64,000 bases of DNA from the NCBI GenBank assembly GCA_039654915.1, contig CM077596.1, positions 70,991,751-71,055,750 on the forward strand. Reading direction: 5' to 3'. This DNA comes from Aquilaria yunnanensis. Its lineage: Eukaryota > Streptophyta > Magnoliopsida > Malvales > Thymelaeaceae. Each line of letters starts with the position of its first letter. Positions within the stretch are counted from its first letter, which is position 1. Shown piece by piece: positions 11,901 through 26,726 of this stretch. The notes beneath the pieces were generated by a model, which searched no databases, was not told where the DNA came from, and was given only the letters and a program-made list of their open reading frames with translations. A program made the position numbers and the translations under genes.

Positions 11901-14752
11901 GATCTTCATGAGCCCAATGGTAATCACTTCCATAACTTATCATGCGCAAAACAACTGTCACAAACAAGATAAACACAAGTAGAGCAGTTACCTTCAGCAC
12001 CAAACAAGAAGCATGAAAGTGTAATCCTATGTGAGAGGGCAAATAGTTTGCAATCAAATGCTAAACAGTGCAAGCCAATTGTACAGAACTAGAAAATTTC
12101 ACCTAATAAGAACCCATTACCTTCAGCACCAAACAAGAAGCATGAAAGTGCAATCCTATGTGATAGGGCAAATAGTTTGTGATCAAATGCTAAACAGTGT
12201 CAGCCAAGTGTACAGAACTAGAAATTTTCACCTAATAAGAACCAGAGAAAAAATCAGCAGAACAAAACATCTTAACAAGGGAAAAATCAACTTCATTGTA
12301 AATGTGATTTTCATATGAAATCATTATACCTAGAGGTGTCAATAACTCAACCTACTTGAACTCAAACACTGAAACTTGGGTTGAAAAATTCAAGCACAAT
12401 TATCAAATCGAGTAAGCAGCATTGGCCACAAGAAGGCACACTATGTTAATCAAGGTCAATCAAGCTCTTACAGAGAAGGAAATTCACAAACATCAAACAT
12501 GAAGCATAAAATATATGGTATTTCCATGTGTGTGTGCGTGTGGGTATGCTTTAATTTTTCATAACAATTAGACATGCTTGCTACCATTAATCTGTTTGTC
12601 AATAAAATCTTCCAATTCATCTTATCTTAAAGTATTTTCTTTCACGATCCAATATTGCTACAAGCAATGACAGAAAGTTAATTTTAAAATTGGACTATAT
12701 TTGTCAGATCAATTGTAACAAACTATTTTTTAAGGAAAAAAGGAGAAAAAGTTTCATTATTTTAAGAAGAATAGATGGTATTATTCGATCACAAGTGCAT
12801 GAGCAAGAAGGATAAATTTTTAAAACAGTCAAGAGTTATACTCAAGCTCCAGTGAACTCCATTACATCGCTATACTGCTACCTAAACCACATAGTTATGG
12901 GTAGGACATACTTCTTCGGGTTCCATCCTCATCCATTAAGAGGAAAAGTAAACCAGTTGCTTCATATGGAATTATACTTATTAGGCCTCAGTTCCAATGA
13001 ATACAGACTATTAACCACAAAGAAGCACTAAGCTCAGGGCAATTAGCAATTGTTAAATTGTTAGAGATGGCTGCTAATCCAGGCTCAAAACCTATCTCCA
13101 TCCTAGTGGTGACACCACCAGTCAAAACACTCATCCACAAAGAACAAAAGGACCAATGATGACTAAAATATGCCTACACTAACAATGGTTGACTATTTAA
13201 GAAAAGCTTAAACTAAATACTAAATTTTAGACTTTAGAGTTGTAATGCAGGAAAACCTAGCACGTTGCACATATACTGCTATCACCAATTCTGGGTGGTA
13301 TCAATTTCTTCAGCAAACTTATGATGTGATTTACAAGCATATCAACTGAAATACAAGCCTTGAGAAGCAAGGGGGATACCAAAATTAAAGCATATGTGCC
13401 ACCTGAATGTTCCATGAAAATCATCCAAAAATGCCCACTGAGCCCTATGCACAATGGGAAACAAACTTCTGATAAGTGAAAGCATATAACCCACACTTGC
13501 CCCTCATAATTCCTACAGCATTAAGTTTGTAACTAGTCAGTATACAACATACCCTAAAATAGAGAACGAATATCCCTCATAAACACGATTACACACTAGG
13601 AAAAAGAGGTTGAAACTCCAAAGCATGGACAGGAAGTATCTCTTCCGAGCAAAAAGCTGCAGAAATAAAAGTCTAGAGAACTTTGTCAACCAGAATATGG
13701 TAAAGTTACAATTATAAGCCATTTTAAACAATTTAAAAAATTTACCTTTACAAGAAGGAAGTTAAGGGATGCTATCACCAGGATAAATAGAATGCTGCCA
13801 GAAAGAATAGCATCAACATTAAGGAAACTTTTATTTGACCGGCAAAGATTAAGGAAACTGATAAATGGTATGTGATTGTAAAGCACAAAAACTAACAAAT
13901 ACTTACTAAACACCATGTAGATAAGATAGGAAAATCAAGGAGATCAACAGCCAAATAGTGGACATCCCTCTAGCTTTCAAATTCAACCACGCCTTCATAA
14001 TATAGGCAACCAAAGTAAAAGACGCAAACACAATAGTGAGGATCCCAAGATTGCCACGGAAGTTTCCCCATTGGGCATCTGAAACATCCTAAAAAGTAAG
14101 ATGAAAAATGATAAGTCCATTATCGAGGACTTCTACACCAAAAAGTACAGAGTCGAATCACTTCCACTCCACATTTCTCAAGCATTTAACAACTATCCAA
14201 AACGCTTGGAGATGGAAACCAGCATTCAAATTCAGAAAGATGGCGTAGAAGGGAGAAGTTTTACATTGAGACTAGGAGGAAAGAGCCAGCCATCACGCAA
14301 ACCATAAAGTTCCTCGTGATCTGTGAAAGGAGGAAAACCCATCAAAATAGAGAAAATTTAAAAATGAAGATTGGACAATAAACAAAGGAGATTTGAGACA
14401 AAGAAAGAGTCTTTACCGCGAGAAAGCTGAAGGGAACGCTGGACAACGTAGGCATAGAAGCCAATTGCATACGTAACTATCACCAGCAGTTCTAGCTGTT
14501 TCCACCTGTTTTCGTAAGACTACATTGTCGTTATTGTGAACAAGTATGTTAACTCTGAATAAGCACAAACAGCCCCACCGTCCCAAGAGGGATCAACCTG
14601 GAAGCTAAACAAACAAACACATTGATAAAAATTTACTTCGTACGAGTGTTTCCTATCCAGATAATCGGAACACTGATAAATTCTTCCACCCCATTCATTC
14701 ATTCGACCCAGAATGTTCAAGAAAAGGCAAAGAGTGATTCACTTACCCCCAT
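5949..14752 (-). CDS. GUP1/HHAT-like membrane-bound O-acyltransferase (MBOAT)
   Basis: Twenty coding exons give 526 aa, close to the length usual for plant GUP1 homologues. Exons run (high to low) 14752-14747, 14519-14418, 14320-14265, 14088-13907, 13794-13746, 13656-13553, 13444-13380, 11954-11881, 11412-11353, 11255-11142, 9188-9064, 8964-8913, 8366-8304, 7378-7269, 7186-7094, 6996-6915, 6684-6607, 6270-6195, 6120-6071 and 5987-5949. A 1-nt uncertainty remains in exon 2. All boundaries are GT..AG and phases agree. The protein is polytopic. It has NRVYEGYSF near 155-163, the MBOAT hallmark around FWKNWH (His about 379) followed by [12 protein letters not shown], and the conserved histidine of IWHDLEW (about 415). 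Family members move acyl groups in ER membranes; yeast Gup1 remodels GPI lipids. The plant substrate is not established here. The start is the first in-frame ATG after an in-frame TGA. Introns 7 and 10 are swollen by repeats. Confidence 0.93.
8169..8191. repeat. Poly-C run of 23 bases in an MBOAT intron
   Basis: An uninterrupted run of 23 C sits in the intron between exons 13 and 14 of the minus-strand MBOAT gene. It reads as poly-G in the sense of transcription. Its exact length may be a sequencing artefact. Confidence 0.9.
9405..9955. repeat. Inverted arms enclosing the BAHD fragment
   Basis: The plus-strand arm at about 9405-9540 and the reverse complement of about 9800-9955 share GGATTCCCTTTTTGGTGA, AAGGTGCTG, ACCAAAGAGACC and AATTACAAC in the same order. 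The arms are about 130 bp, imperfect, and have a roughly 260-bp spacer that carries the BAHD coding. The arms themselves include the start of the BAHD-like segment, so part of the captured sequence is present twice in opposite orientation. A transcript across it would fold into a long hairpin. No target-site duplication was found. Confidence 0.7.
9428..9763 (+). pseudogene. BAHD alcohol acyltransferase fragment
   Basis: About 90 codons on the plus strand match the middle of BAHD acyltransferases of the benzyl-alcohol benzoyltransferase (HSR201-like) group. Seen are [20 protein letters not shown], then a [15 protein letters not shown] stretch and [20 protein letters not shown], ending in [10 protein letters not shown] and a stop. 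In the family this segment follows the HXXXD catalytic domain. HXXXD and the C-terminal DFGWG motif are both absent. The family C-W-R-C-R-T pattern is altered to LLHCWT. It lies within intron 10 of the MBOAT gene, on the opposite strand, between inverted arms, so it looks like a captured exon fragment and not a gene. Confidence 0.8.
10690..11040 (+). repeat. LTR-like segment in MBOAT intron 10
   Basis: The sequence has the feel of a small Copia LTR: an AT-rich start, a TATA-like stretch before GGCTCTTGTACAAC near 10924, then TTCAGCAATAACAATTC and CTCTCTTTCAAGG leading to CCTGAACCCTAAC. No internal coding, primer-binding site or partner LTR lies beside it, so it would be a solo LTR or a fragment. 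Ends and target duplication are not resolved. Confidence 0.35.
11988..12245. repeat. 129-bp tandem duplication in MBOAT intron 7
   Basis: TTACCTTCAGCACCAAACAA begins at 11988 and again at 12117. The two 129-bp units differ at only a few positions over their whole length, so the duplication is recent. It lies in the intron between exons 7 and 8, just upstream of exon 8 in transcription, and does not touch coding sequence. Confidence 0.9.
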
Positions 14753-17262
14753 TGGCGATCAAATAGGCTGACCATCCTCGCTGCTCGGTCTCGCCTAGTT
14801 GCTTCGACTATCTTTCAAGAGAACAGGTGCCCTGTGCTTACCAGCAATCCCAGGAAAATTCTGGCAGCCACGAGCTCCTCCGACCAAACAAACCCCTAAC
14901 CACCAAATGCTCCGTCGACGTTCGACCAAGAGAATAGGAAGGCCCCAAACAACGGGGCGTTGGTCCGTAGACGCAGAGCACAGGGAGTTCTGAATTCTGA
15001 GCTCTTTATTTCGGGCGCAATGCTAGATTCAGTCCTTTCGTTAGTCCTTTTATGACAGTTAATTTCCATTTTTAAAAATATATTATTTCCAATTTTACCT
15101 CGCTAACTGTTTTAGTATTAGTCTTAAATATTAACCATTTCAATAAATTTTTTAAAAATAATGTTAAATTTTGCTATAATTTTTTAATAATTAAAAAAAT
15201 TAGTAAAAGATACTTTTGTACAGAAAATATATTTTAAAATGACCAGTATGGTATAGTCACTAATGATTAAGTAGACAAAGTTCACTTTTCCTTTTTTTTT
15301 TCCTAAAAAAATATAAACAATATGCTTCAAGAAGTCTTACCAAATTATATATTTATTGAAATATTAAAGTAAATTTTTTATAAGTATATTTAAATTGTAT
15401 TTTTTATTTGCAAAAATACAAGTAGTGTCATCACTAGTGGGCAGAATTTGCCGCGTTTATCTTGCTATTAATTAGTCAAGGTTTTGGGTTAATTAGTGGT
15501 CATAAGTAGATTTTAGTTAGCAATTAATTTTATAATTCGGCTTTGGTTTAAGAATAGAAATTATATACAGTTATATCATTTTACGCCCAGAGTGAATTTA
15601 AAGAAACAAAAATTTTAGTAGATTGGGATTGGAAACTTCATTAATATAGTCTAGTCAGATGACGCATAATTTGAACAAAATTTCGGCAAAGCATAATATT
15701 GGACAATTAAAATCTAAAAGTACCATAAAATAGTTCCAATTGTTCTCTTTTCCTAATCAACATAGATGGCATTAGAATTAGTATAACAAGATTTCCAATC
15801 AACCTGGTCGCATGTAAATGTATTTTTTTTTTATAAAAATCATGGATATTACATCACATAACATATCATGTATGCTTCTTTAGAATTAGGATAACAACAT
15901 AATTAAAATGATGAGTTTATATAATGAAAACGTTTTACTCCCTCCCTCTCAATAAGACTTATAGTTTTTAAATATAATTTTTTTAAAAAAATTAACAAAT
16001 ATTAATATACATAAATTTAAGTCAAACTTAAATAAAAAAATTAAAATGGCACAGAGAATCTAGAACGGATTTATTTAGAAGAATGTGAATGAATATAAAA
16101 AAAATGACACTTATTTTGGTTTAAAAATAAAAAATTGATATATATTATGTTGTAGAAGAACAATATGTTTAGTGAGCCTTATGAATGTTGCTATAAATAT
16201 TATACACATACATGCGAACAAAACCATGGTTCTTGGGTTTTTTAAGTTTATACATATACACTATAACAATCTCAAAATTTATTAAAATTCGCCACAACTA
16301 ATTTATAAAGTATCTAACATAATACAAAATTGAATCCACATCAAAATACATATATATTTAATAAAATTCAAAAAAATTACATATGTTCTTTTAGGTTTTT
16401 AGTTCACTTCACCTGCATGCAATTTCAATAATACATTTGCAAACTCTGAATGACCACATGAGGGAGAGGAAGCAATATATATATATATAAACTTATAAAT
16501 TTTATAATATATTAATATATATGTCGGTTTAGTTCTTTATCTGGTTGGCTCCATATGCAACCAAAATCAACCCAAAACCTAATAGTTTTTTCAAAGATGT
16601 CACCAACCCTCAGATTATGATTAATTTCTATCCAACCCAGCTCAACCCACCCCTATTAAACTTGGTAACTCCATGGCCGTGCTCACCTCTACTAGAGATA
16701 GCAGCAACTATTTTCTTAAATACCAATAAGTAGTCCCGAAATATCATGATAATGGACAATCAAGCCTCCAGAAGAAAAAATAATTTCAGTTTAGTCCCCA
16801 AGATGTCTAAAGTTCGCTGGTAATCACAGCGCATTCTTAGACCGCCTTTGTTTTGAATGTAACTTTAGCCTGTTACACGTATCTTTAGCCCATTCTGCTC
16901 AAGCCTCCCTCCAACATCAATGACATCCATCAGAGTTTAACAGGAAAATAAATAACCATGATGGAACTGTAGCAATCAATTCACCAAGTGAGCAGCAAAC
17001 TAAACTGCGAATGTTCCCCTTGCATAAATTGGAAATTTGCTGGGCAGTGCTCCAGTGCTAGGAGAACACAATGACAAATACATTATAGTGAATGTGTTGA
17101 AATTTCACGACAAATATGTAATTTTAAGACCATCTCTTGAAAGTACCTACAAGTTTCACCAGTAAAGACTTCCGAAACAGAAAATAAGGTCTCTGTCGAA
17201 TCCCCCTTTTATTAGAGGAGGGTTAAGAGAAGACTACATTCCATTTTGCCATTCAGCTAAGA
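14753..17262. other. Intergenic region between MBOAT gene and small TM gene
   Basis: Positions 14753-14990 are the less AT-rich 5' flank/UTR of the MBOAT gene. The rest is very AT-rich. A Stowaway-like left end (CTCCCTCCCTCTCAATAAG) starts near 15951, with a degraded partner near 16100-16125. An (AT)n tract lies near 16475. No credible coding was found. About 17100-17262 is the likely 3' UTR of the next minus-strand gene. Confidence 0.4.
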
Positions 17263-18603
17263 CTACTTTCTCTTGTCGTAAGCAGCTATATTCTGGGGTT
17301 CACATTCAGGACTTAGCAAGCGAACCAGTAAAGCACATGTTGAACTCATAGATACAGCACCACATGCGGCCCACCTAAGACTTCTGGGTACTGTAATTCT
17401 AGGACCTGGAGAAACCCAGAAACATGAATCATTCAGGAAATTCCAGATTGCAGGAGCAGGAAAAATGGGGGCATCTGGAAATGGATTATTAAGCAAAACA
17501 GTTCTAGAAATCTAAAAGTATGTTTATCAAGACTCAAGCCACAGTACTTTTCACCAGAGTTATATGCGTCAAGATTTTACAACATGATTCTTCCAATGGT
17601 ATCATTCCAAATTACAGAAACTGGAATAACAAAAAAGCAAGGCCTTGTGAAATGATCAAAAGTGGAAAAGAAAAATGACTGACCCTAATCCTCAAACTAA
17701 CAAAAACAACTATGGACAATAAATTAACTAAAGATTACAACCAGAGATAAGGATACAGAGGCAAAAATACTATTCACAACATCATGTATCAATACCGGAG
17801 ATACACTGAGATGAAAAGACAAATGTCATTTCAATATCAAAGTTGGCACAAAGACTCCTATCAAATCATTATCATCAGAAACAACGCCAGCAAGGCCAGA
17901 AGGTGTGAGGTGAAGAGCATGACATTAATACAAATCAACCTCATAGAAAACCTTTCTGTGTCATAACTATACAACCGCATGAACAGGCATTTGGTTTTTG
18001 AAGCATTTAGTTGGTAGGATCATATTGCAGGCTCACAACAAGTTATACATTTCACAGATAGACCACAACTACAAATTTGCAGAAAGATACTTTTACAAGA
18101 ACGATATAGGGACATTACCAGAAAAACAAAGGTTCCAAAAAATGTAGCATTAAACACATAGGGAAAAAATGAAAAACGAAAAGCCATGGGACAACTAGAG
18201 ATGTCAACATTGCCCAGCCTTCTGTCTATTGTTATCAATAATCTCTTCCAGAGTAGATTAAAATCGAATCTCCAAGTCATAGACAAGTGAAACGAAAATC
18301 CAATAACTGGTAGTATGATTCTTTATCCTTTAAGGAGCTAAAGCAGAGCAGAGAGAACAAACCATAATGCAATCTGCAGAGAACCCAGAATCCCAATGCG
18401 CCCCCAACAGTGCAAATCCCGGCAGTTTGGCGCATTAATCTTGAACATGGCTTCGCATCAGACCTCATCAGCTCCCCATCCGACCACCCCAACAATTGCC
18501 TCAATGCCATTCTATTCTCCAACTCTATTTTGTCCGCCCAAGGTACATCAACAAACAGCTTTCTCACTGTTGTTCCCTCCACACCGCAACGCCTGAAAAG
18601 CAT
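17263..18603 (-). CDS. Small two-transmembrane protein, function unknown
   Basis: Two coding exons, 18603-18363 and 17405-17263, splice with GT..AG in phase 1 and give 127 aa. The N-terminal half is soluble and charged (VRKLFVDVPWADKIELENR, then LGWSDGELMRSDAKPCSRLM). Two hydrophobic segments follow at about 60-79 (glycine-rich, TVGGALGFWVL) and 91-111, and the tail is polar, ending YDKRK. The split joins CRLHYG to PRITVPRSLRW exactly, and the sequence looks strongly constrained, so I believe it is expressed. I do not recognise the family. The glycine pattern in the first TM recalls small organelle membrane proteins, which is only an impression. The ATG at 18603 is immediately followed by CTTTTCAG, a good acceptor. 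An upstream non-coding or short coding exon is therefore possible and the start is uncertain. Confidence 0.75.
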
Positions 18604-18604
18604 A

Positions 18605-18860
18605 TTTTGTTAATAGGCCATACTATCCAACTCCTTCAAGTGTATCATAATAATAGGAAGTAACCGAAGGTTGACATTCCTTAGAGAAAGTTTAACGCAG
18701 GAGTTCGAGCAAAATGTGAACTTTGAAAAAGTGTCGTTTGTTAATAACCCAGCTCTCTCCAGCTCCTTCAAGTATATCACTAAAACAAGAAGTTACCCAA
18801 AATTCGCATTCTCTGTAGAAAAGAACAGAAGTTCAAGCAAGGCGTGAACTTTATGCGCTG
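18605..18860. repeat. Diverged tandem duplication, about 130-bp unit
   Basis: TTTGTTAATAGGCCATAC (18606) and TTTGTTAATAACCCAGC (18738) begin two similar units. Each continues with CTCCTTCAAGT and, further on, a TCAAGCAA/TCGAGCAA block before GTGAACTTT. The units lie directly upstream (minus strand) of the small TM gene's ATG, in its 5' UTR or first intron. Confidence 0.7.
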
Positions 18861-19210
18861 TCAAAGGAAAATCCTTAATCTTCAGAGATTGAGTCAGATG
18901 TGTCAATTTTTTTAACACTCAGCGAACGTAATGTAGTTGTCTTGTACAAAAAAAATTAACCTAAACAGCTGGGGTTTAAGATAAAAACAAAAAACACGAA
19001 TCTAAACTCCATGAAATTTCTAACCTCCCGCGAGAAATTGGCTACTCGACAGAGCCATCAAAGAAATTTCGCATTAAGAAACGCTACCAACTTTCTTTGT
19101 GCTCGCTTACCTACAAATCAGGAGATCGATGAGAGAAAAAGTGTCTTCCTCAGTTTCTGCGGAGGCCACACCAGTTACCACAAAATGTTTCCTCAACTCA
19201 TAAGCCTGGC

Positions 19211-20366
19211 GGCCAATTCTAAAATTAGCCCCTAAAGTCAATCAAACGGACATAAAACCCCATGAACGAAAATTCAGGACATATAACCCCTCCAACTGGA
19301 CCAGCTCGGTGGACTCGGTCGGACGTATAAACCCATATGTCAAAGACTGTTAGTGACGTCCGGGCGCACATGACTAAGTTGTGCAACAGCTGAAAGCTCA
19401 GGTCTTTTCCTGAGAACATGAAAATGAGAGGGATTGAATTGCTCAAATTTAGAAACATGAAAGGGAAGATGTCAACCTGTCAACCCCACAGTCTTCGTCT
19501 TCTTCGTCTGGCAACCAGGTCGGATTCGAAGCACTCTGTTAAAATCGGCTGCATATTATCTGGGTGACAATTAACAAAACCTAATGGGAATAAAATTGAG
19601 AAACAGATTTAAATTACACAAGCAGATGAACTAGAATTCTGTTTAGGAGAGGGAAGGGGCGAATCAAAGTAACGTGAATGGTCGGAACTCCAATCCAAAA
19701 GGAGACAACTAGGCTCGACGCTGCTCCCTATCCACGGTTGATTTTGAAATTTAACCAATGAAAATCAATTTTGCTAAGAAGATTTAAGACAATGGTGGGG
19801 CTTTTCTCTTTCGTGTCTGTCAGTGAGAATGGGAGGTGGAGGTGGGTGCCGAAGGTGGGCGATGGGGATGAGATAGTATTGGAGGCTGCGAGGCGGAAAC
19901 AGGGTCAATAGCAGTGATGGATACTCCGGTTAGCGGTGGATGAGGTGGCTTGGGTTCAATAAATTGGTGGAATAAAGGTGGACGACGGGTGGTTTACTGG
20001 GTTTGGTGTTGATAAGGATGAAGGAGGCTAAATGCCGGGGCTAGTTAACAGCTAACTGCTCAGTGGAGTTGGCGAGGGGAGATAAACGACGAAGGCTTCG
20101 GAAGACAGTTGGGGGAAGAGGACGTGGGGGGGAATAACAGTTCTTCCATGTGTTTGGTTTGAAACTTTTTCTCTAAGCATTTTAGCCTCAAACGTTCCAA
20201 AACGTTCAGAACATACGAGGTCTGTGATGCTAGCGCGTAACCGACGGTGGTTGATGAATTACATGTCCGAATTTACCAAGTTTGAGGGTTTATGTGTCCT
20301 GATTTATTGTTCAAGGGCTTTATTGGCATTTTACTTGAGTTCTGGGACTAAATTTGGATTTTGGCC
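19211..20366. mobile_element. Non-autonomous TIR element, about 1.16 kb
   Basis: The left end starts GGCCAATTCTAAAATTAGCC. The reverse complement of the right end starts GGCCAAAATCCAAATTTAG. Similarity continues inward for about 140 bp on each side through TCAGGACAyATAAmCCC blocks. The interior is G-rich (19800-20130) with no ORF of known type. No matching 9-bp flanks were found, so the target duplication has decayed or the ends are slightly off. It sits upstream of the small TM gene. Confidence 0.6.
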
Positions 20367-22238
20367 TATGATTAGAATCAACGGATTAAATACCAAATTT
20401 ATTACTCAAAAGTATCAAAAGGGCCAAATTTGCCATCAAACTTTCAAAATACTACATCTCATAATAAACTTTATTTTTAAGATCGAATTTACTATCGACA
20501 TTACAAAAAGTAGTATATTTACCACTTATCCGTTAAAGTGACCGTCAAATTGAAGATGGAAAACAACAGTTTGGTCCTTGATTCTATATGCTTCTTCTGT
20601 TAGTACCCTAAGTTTTCTCATCTAATGATAAGAAGAAAGACCACTCCTCTGCCGGTGACATCATCCAGCCATCGCTCCACCGCTATACACTCCTAAACTC
20701 ATGAGCCATCATCTTTGGCCTCCCGTACCCACCATGCAAGCACAGGCAAAGCTCTAGACTCAACTCACCTATACCCTACTCAAACCACTCCTTGAAAAAA
20801 TTGGTTCACCGGTTGCAAAAAGATCATGTACTTTCAATGGATAGTGTTAGACAATATACTGGAATCGTATCTACATGTTAGATATGGAAAATGTAATAAT
20901 CACAAGTTTAGAGTGTTAGTTGATGATTTTTTCTTAAAAAGACCTTTTGAAGTAAGAATAGAAATGGCTCAAAATTATTACACCCTCCATCTCATATTTT
21001 TTGCATTACTTTTATTTTTGGGTCATCCCAAATTCTTTACACCATTTTTCTTTTTTAGCAAGTTTTACTAGATAATTTTACAATTATACCCCTTCCCCAT
21101 CTATTTTATTGTCATTTGTTTTGTTTTTCATTATGTTTCTCCGATCTCCGTGTGGCCACCACTAGCATGGGAGCAATGGCCAATTAGGGCAGTGGGTGAT
21201 AGGGTGAGGAGATTGAGACGAGCGAGGGGGTGAGGAGGTCAGGGCAACTGGGTGACGAAATGAGGAGGTTAGGGCAATGGAGCGGGGAGACCCGGACAGT
21301 GGGTGACGTGCAAACTAGAGGTAGGTGACAAGGACAAAAGCGGAGGAGGCCGAATCGATGAAAGGAGGAAGTCAGAGGAGGCAGAATCGGAGGAAATCGG
21401 ATGAGGGGATGACATCAAAGGAGACCGAATAATCGAGATAAGTGGAGAAGATCAAAGGAGGCCAAATCAATTAGGCAATGAGGATGACAAAAGCCAGCCA
21501 CAAGATCATTGTTGCTTGTGAGCTGCTGACAATCAAGACAACCGTCAAGATTCAGGAAGTGATGATGCAATGTCAAGAACGGCAATGATCAACAACGGCA
21601 GTGGAATGAAAACAATGATGGACCGAGGATGAAGTTACTTGCAATACATTCAATAATTAGTGACCATTCTAAAATTTAAAGTTATTGTTTGCCACGTAAT
21701 TAGAGATCTAGGGGTTGGTTAATTGTGAAAATATATTTCATAACATTTACTTCAATTAAAGCAGGGTGGCTAAAAACAAGTACTTTATAGATGTGGACAC
21801 CAATTCTAAATTTTAACTCGGGGCTTAAAGAGTTGGATAGGCTGCAAAAGAGCATTTGAAAGATGGCTGCGTTGGGCCGGAGATTGTTCCTCAGCAGCCA
21901 GACTTCTCTTCCTTGGAGATGACTATTTTAATAGGAGCAAAACACCACTTATTCTTACTGACTTTTGAAAAATTAGGAATCTATGGAACAGTGAAAACCA
22001 CTCTCACCAGTACTAGTTAGTTAATCTCCAAATCATCATGCATGAAAACACATGACGGGGACTTCCATCATCATCATCATCAACATCATGTTTCCCAAGG
22101 AACATCCACATCGTGATAGTGCTGACAATCAAGAAAACCCGAATGATGGCATCCTGAAGAAACAGGAAATATATCCAACTACATGGGATCACATTACATA
22201 GTGACATGTCTGTGCTACCTTAGCTGCATCGATGTCTT
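20367..22238. other. Intergenic region before G-patch gene
   Basis: Contains short ORFs without domains and a Stowaway-like left end near 20985 (CACCCTCCATCTCATATTTT) with no clear partner. A purine-rich GAGGAGG stretch at about 21190-21480 includes repeated GGAGG/GGCCGAAT words. The 21850-22238 part is the probable 3' UTR side of the minus-strand G-patch gene. Confidence 0.4.
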
Positions 22239-25016
<2,778 letters not shown>

Positions 25017-25617
25017 TTCTTATTACCTGTGCAAAGATGAAAAGGGCCAGTGTATTAGAATCTCAGGCACAAACAGATAGATATTCAGAAGCACCAAAAC
25101 CTAACTCAATGAATCACACAAGCTTTCACTACAGGAGGCCGCTGAACTTCTGATCCACCGGAACACTGTCCCCAAACACCAAAATCCATTAAATTCACAA
25201 CCTCGGAGCAGTTATTGCCAACAACAAGGGGGCAATCCCGTAAACTATTTTGACACGAAGGATTGTAAACATCGTTCCTAGATCAAAGTATCCAAATTCT
25301 TTGAACTAATCTTAGACCTAAGCTAGGGAAAGTTAAGCATTCAAATCCAACCACATGAAATTTCTGGTTCTTCTCCGTCCCCAACGAACAAGAAACGACT
25401 CTAAGAAGTATCCCATATGACAAACCACCAGATTCGGAAGAAATCTAAAACAGCAGGATCGAAAAGTTAAAAGCGAGTAAGAGTAACGATACCTGATTGA
25501 ATGATATGTGGTTTGCTTGGTGAATTTCAAATCGAAATCCGAAACTAAGTTGTCTCAAACCGGAACTCCCTTGACTTCTTCCATCCGGCTCCAAACGGAT
25601 AGACTCGGAACTTTTTC

Positions 25618-26205
25618 GGAGTAAATTGCAGAAATGGTCCTAATTAGTCATTGTTTCCTTTTAGTCCCTAACCTATTGAGTGTTCTGTTTTGGTCTTAAA
25701 TTTGTTTAAATTGTTTCATTTTGGTCCTTGACCAAATGAAATTCATTAACTCAAAATAATTGTCTAATAGAAACTTTTGAAATTTTAATTTAAATATTCG
25801 GTAACTATCTTCCTATAAATTTAAATAGTTTAGAATTTTTTGACAGTAAATAGACAATTTAAATTAATAATTTTTTTTCTTTTTGAATGAAATATGTTCA
25901 ATTTACAAAAAGAAAAAAAAAAGTGATTTAATTTTTTTATTAACTATAAAAAATTATTATATAGATTAAATTTATTGTAAGACAGTTACCAGATAATTGA
26001 AATTAAGATCTAAAAAGTTGTTATCAGACAAATACTTTGAGTTAATAAATTTTATTAAATTGAGATCAAAATAAAACATTTTCAATAAATTTAGGACTAA
26101 AATGAAACTTTTTAATAGGTTTAGGACTAAAATAGAATATTCAATACGTTAGGGACTAAAAGAAAATAATGACTAAAGGTTAGGGACCATTCATGAAATT
26201 TACTC
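25618..26205. mobile_element. MITE family A, copy 1 (Mutator-type)
   Basis: 588 bp flanked by perfect 9-bp duplications AACTTTTTC (25609-25617 and 26206-26214). The ends read GGAGTAAATTGCAG at left and GAGTAAATTTCATG as reverse complement of the right end. Nested TTTTAGTCC / GGACTAAAA words extend the palindrome inward. There is no ORF. It lies in the 5' flank of the G-patch gene, between it and the Copia element. Confidence 0.88.
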
Positions 26206-26505
26206 AACTTTTTCATTTCCCATTTAACTTTCGTTTGACCAATTTCCATGAATAAAATTGTATTTTAGCCACTAGCTTCTTGGTTAGTTTTCAATTGAGT
26301 AACTGGTGCTGTAATTTCTTTAACCACATCACTGAGTTAAAGTTTGACGCTTTCATTTCATCACTGTATCATGCTTTTTGTATCCTACGGTAGATTAAAA
26401 GATGTTGGCTTCGCATTCATTAGCAACCCCATTTATTTTAACCGGACCTTCTTTTCATTCTAAGTGTATATATTTTGTTTTTTTTTTTAATTTCTTTATC
26501 CATAT

Positions 26506-26716
26506 TGTGAAAAATCAGAAACGACAATCGTATTCTATGTAACTGTATCCTTTTCTCTGTATATTATTCATCCAAAAATGTCTTTATATACAAGGGCAAG
26601 AAACACTAATTGATAGGCAGGATAGAACTCTAGTCGGACTCGGACTAAGAGTCCAAAAACAAGACGCAATAAAAGTTGAAAAGAAATAGGACACAACACC
26701 ATCCACCGTTTTAATA
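26506..26716 (-). repeat. 3' LTR of the Copia element
   Basis: 211 bp. In element orientation it starts TATTAAAACGG and ends TTTTTCACA, so the usual TG..CA terminus is TA..CA. It is about 98% identical to the copy at 31166-31376. Confidence 0.95.
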
Positions 26717-26726
26717 GCCCCCCTCA
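26717..26726 (-). other. Polypurine tract of the Copia element
   Basis: GAGGGGGGC abuts the 3' LTR and overlaps the TGA stop of the RNase H reading frame. It would prime plus-strand DNA synthesis. Confidence 0.85.

Noticed and set aside
20224..20541. 105-codon plus-strand ORF
   Set aside because: It straddles the terminal repeat of the 19211-20366 element and continues into AT-rich flank.
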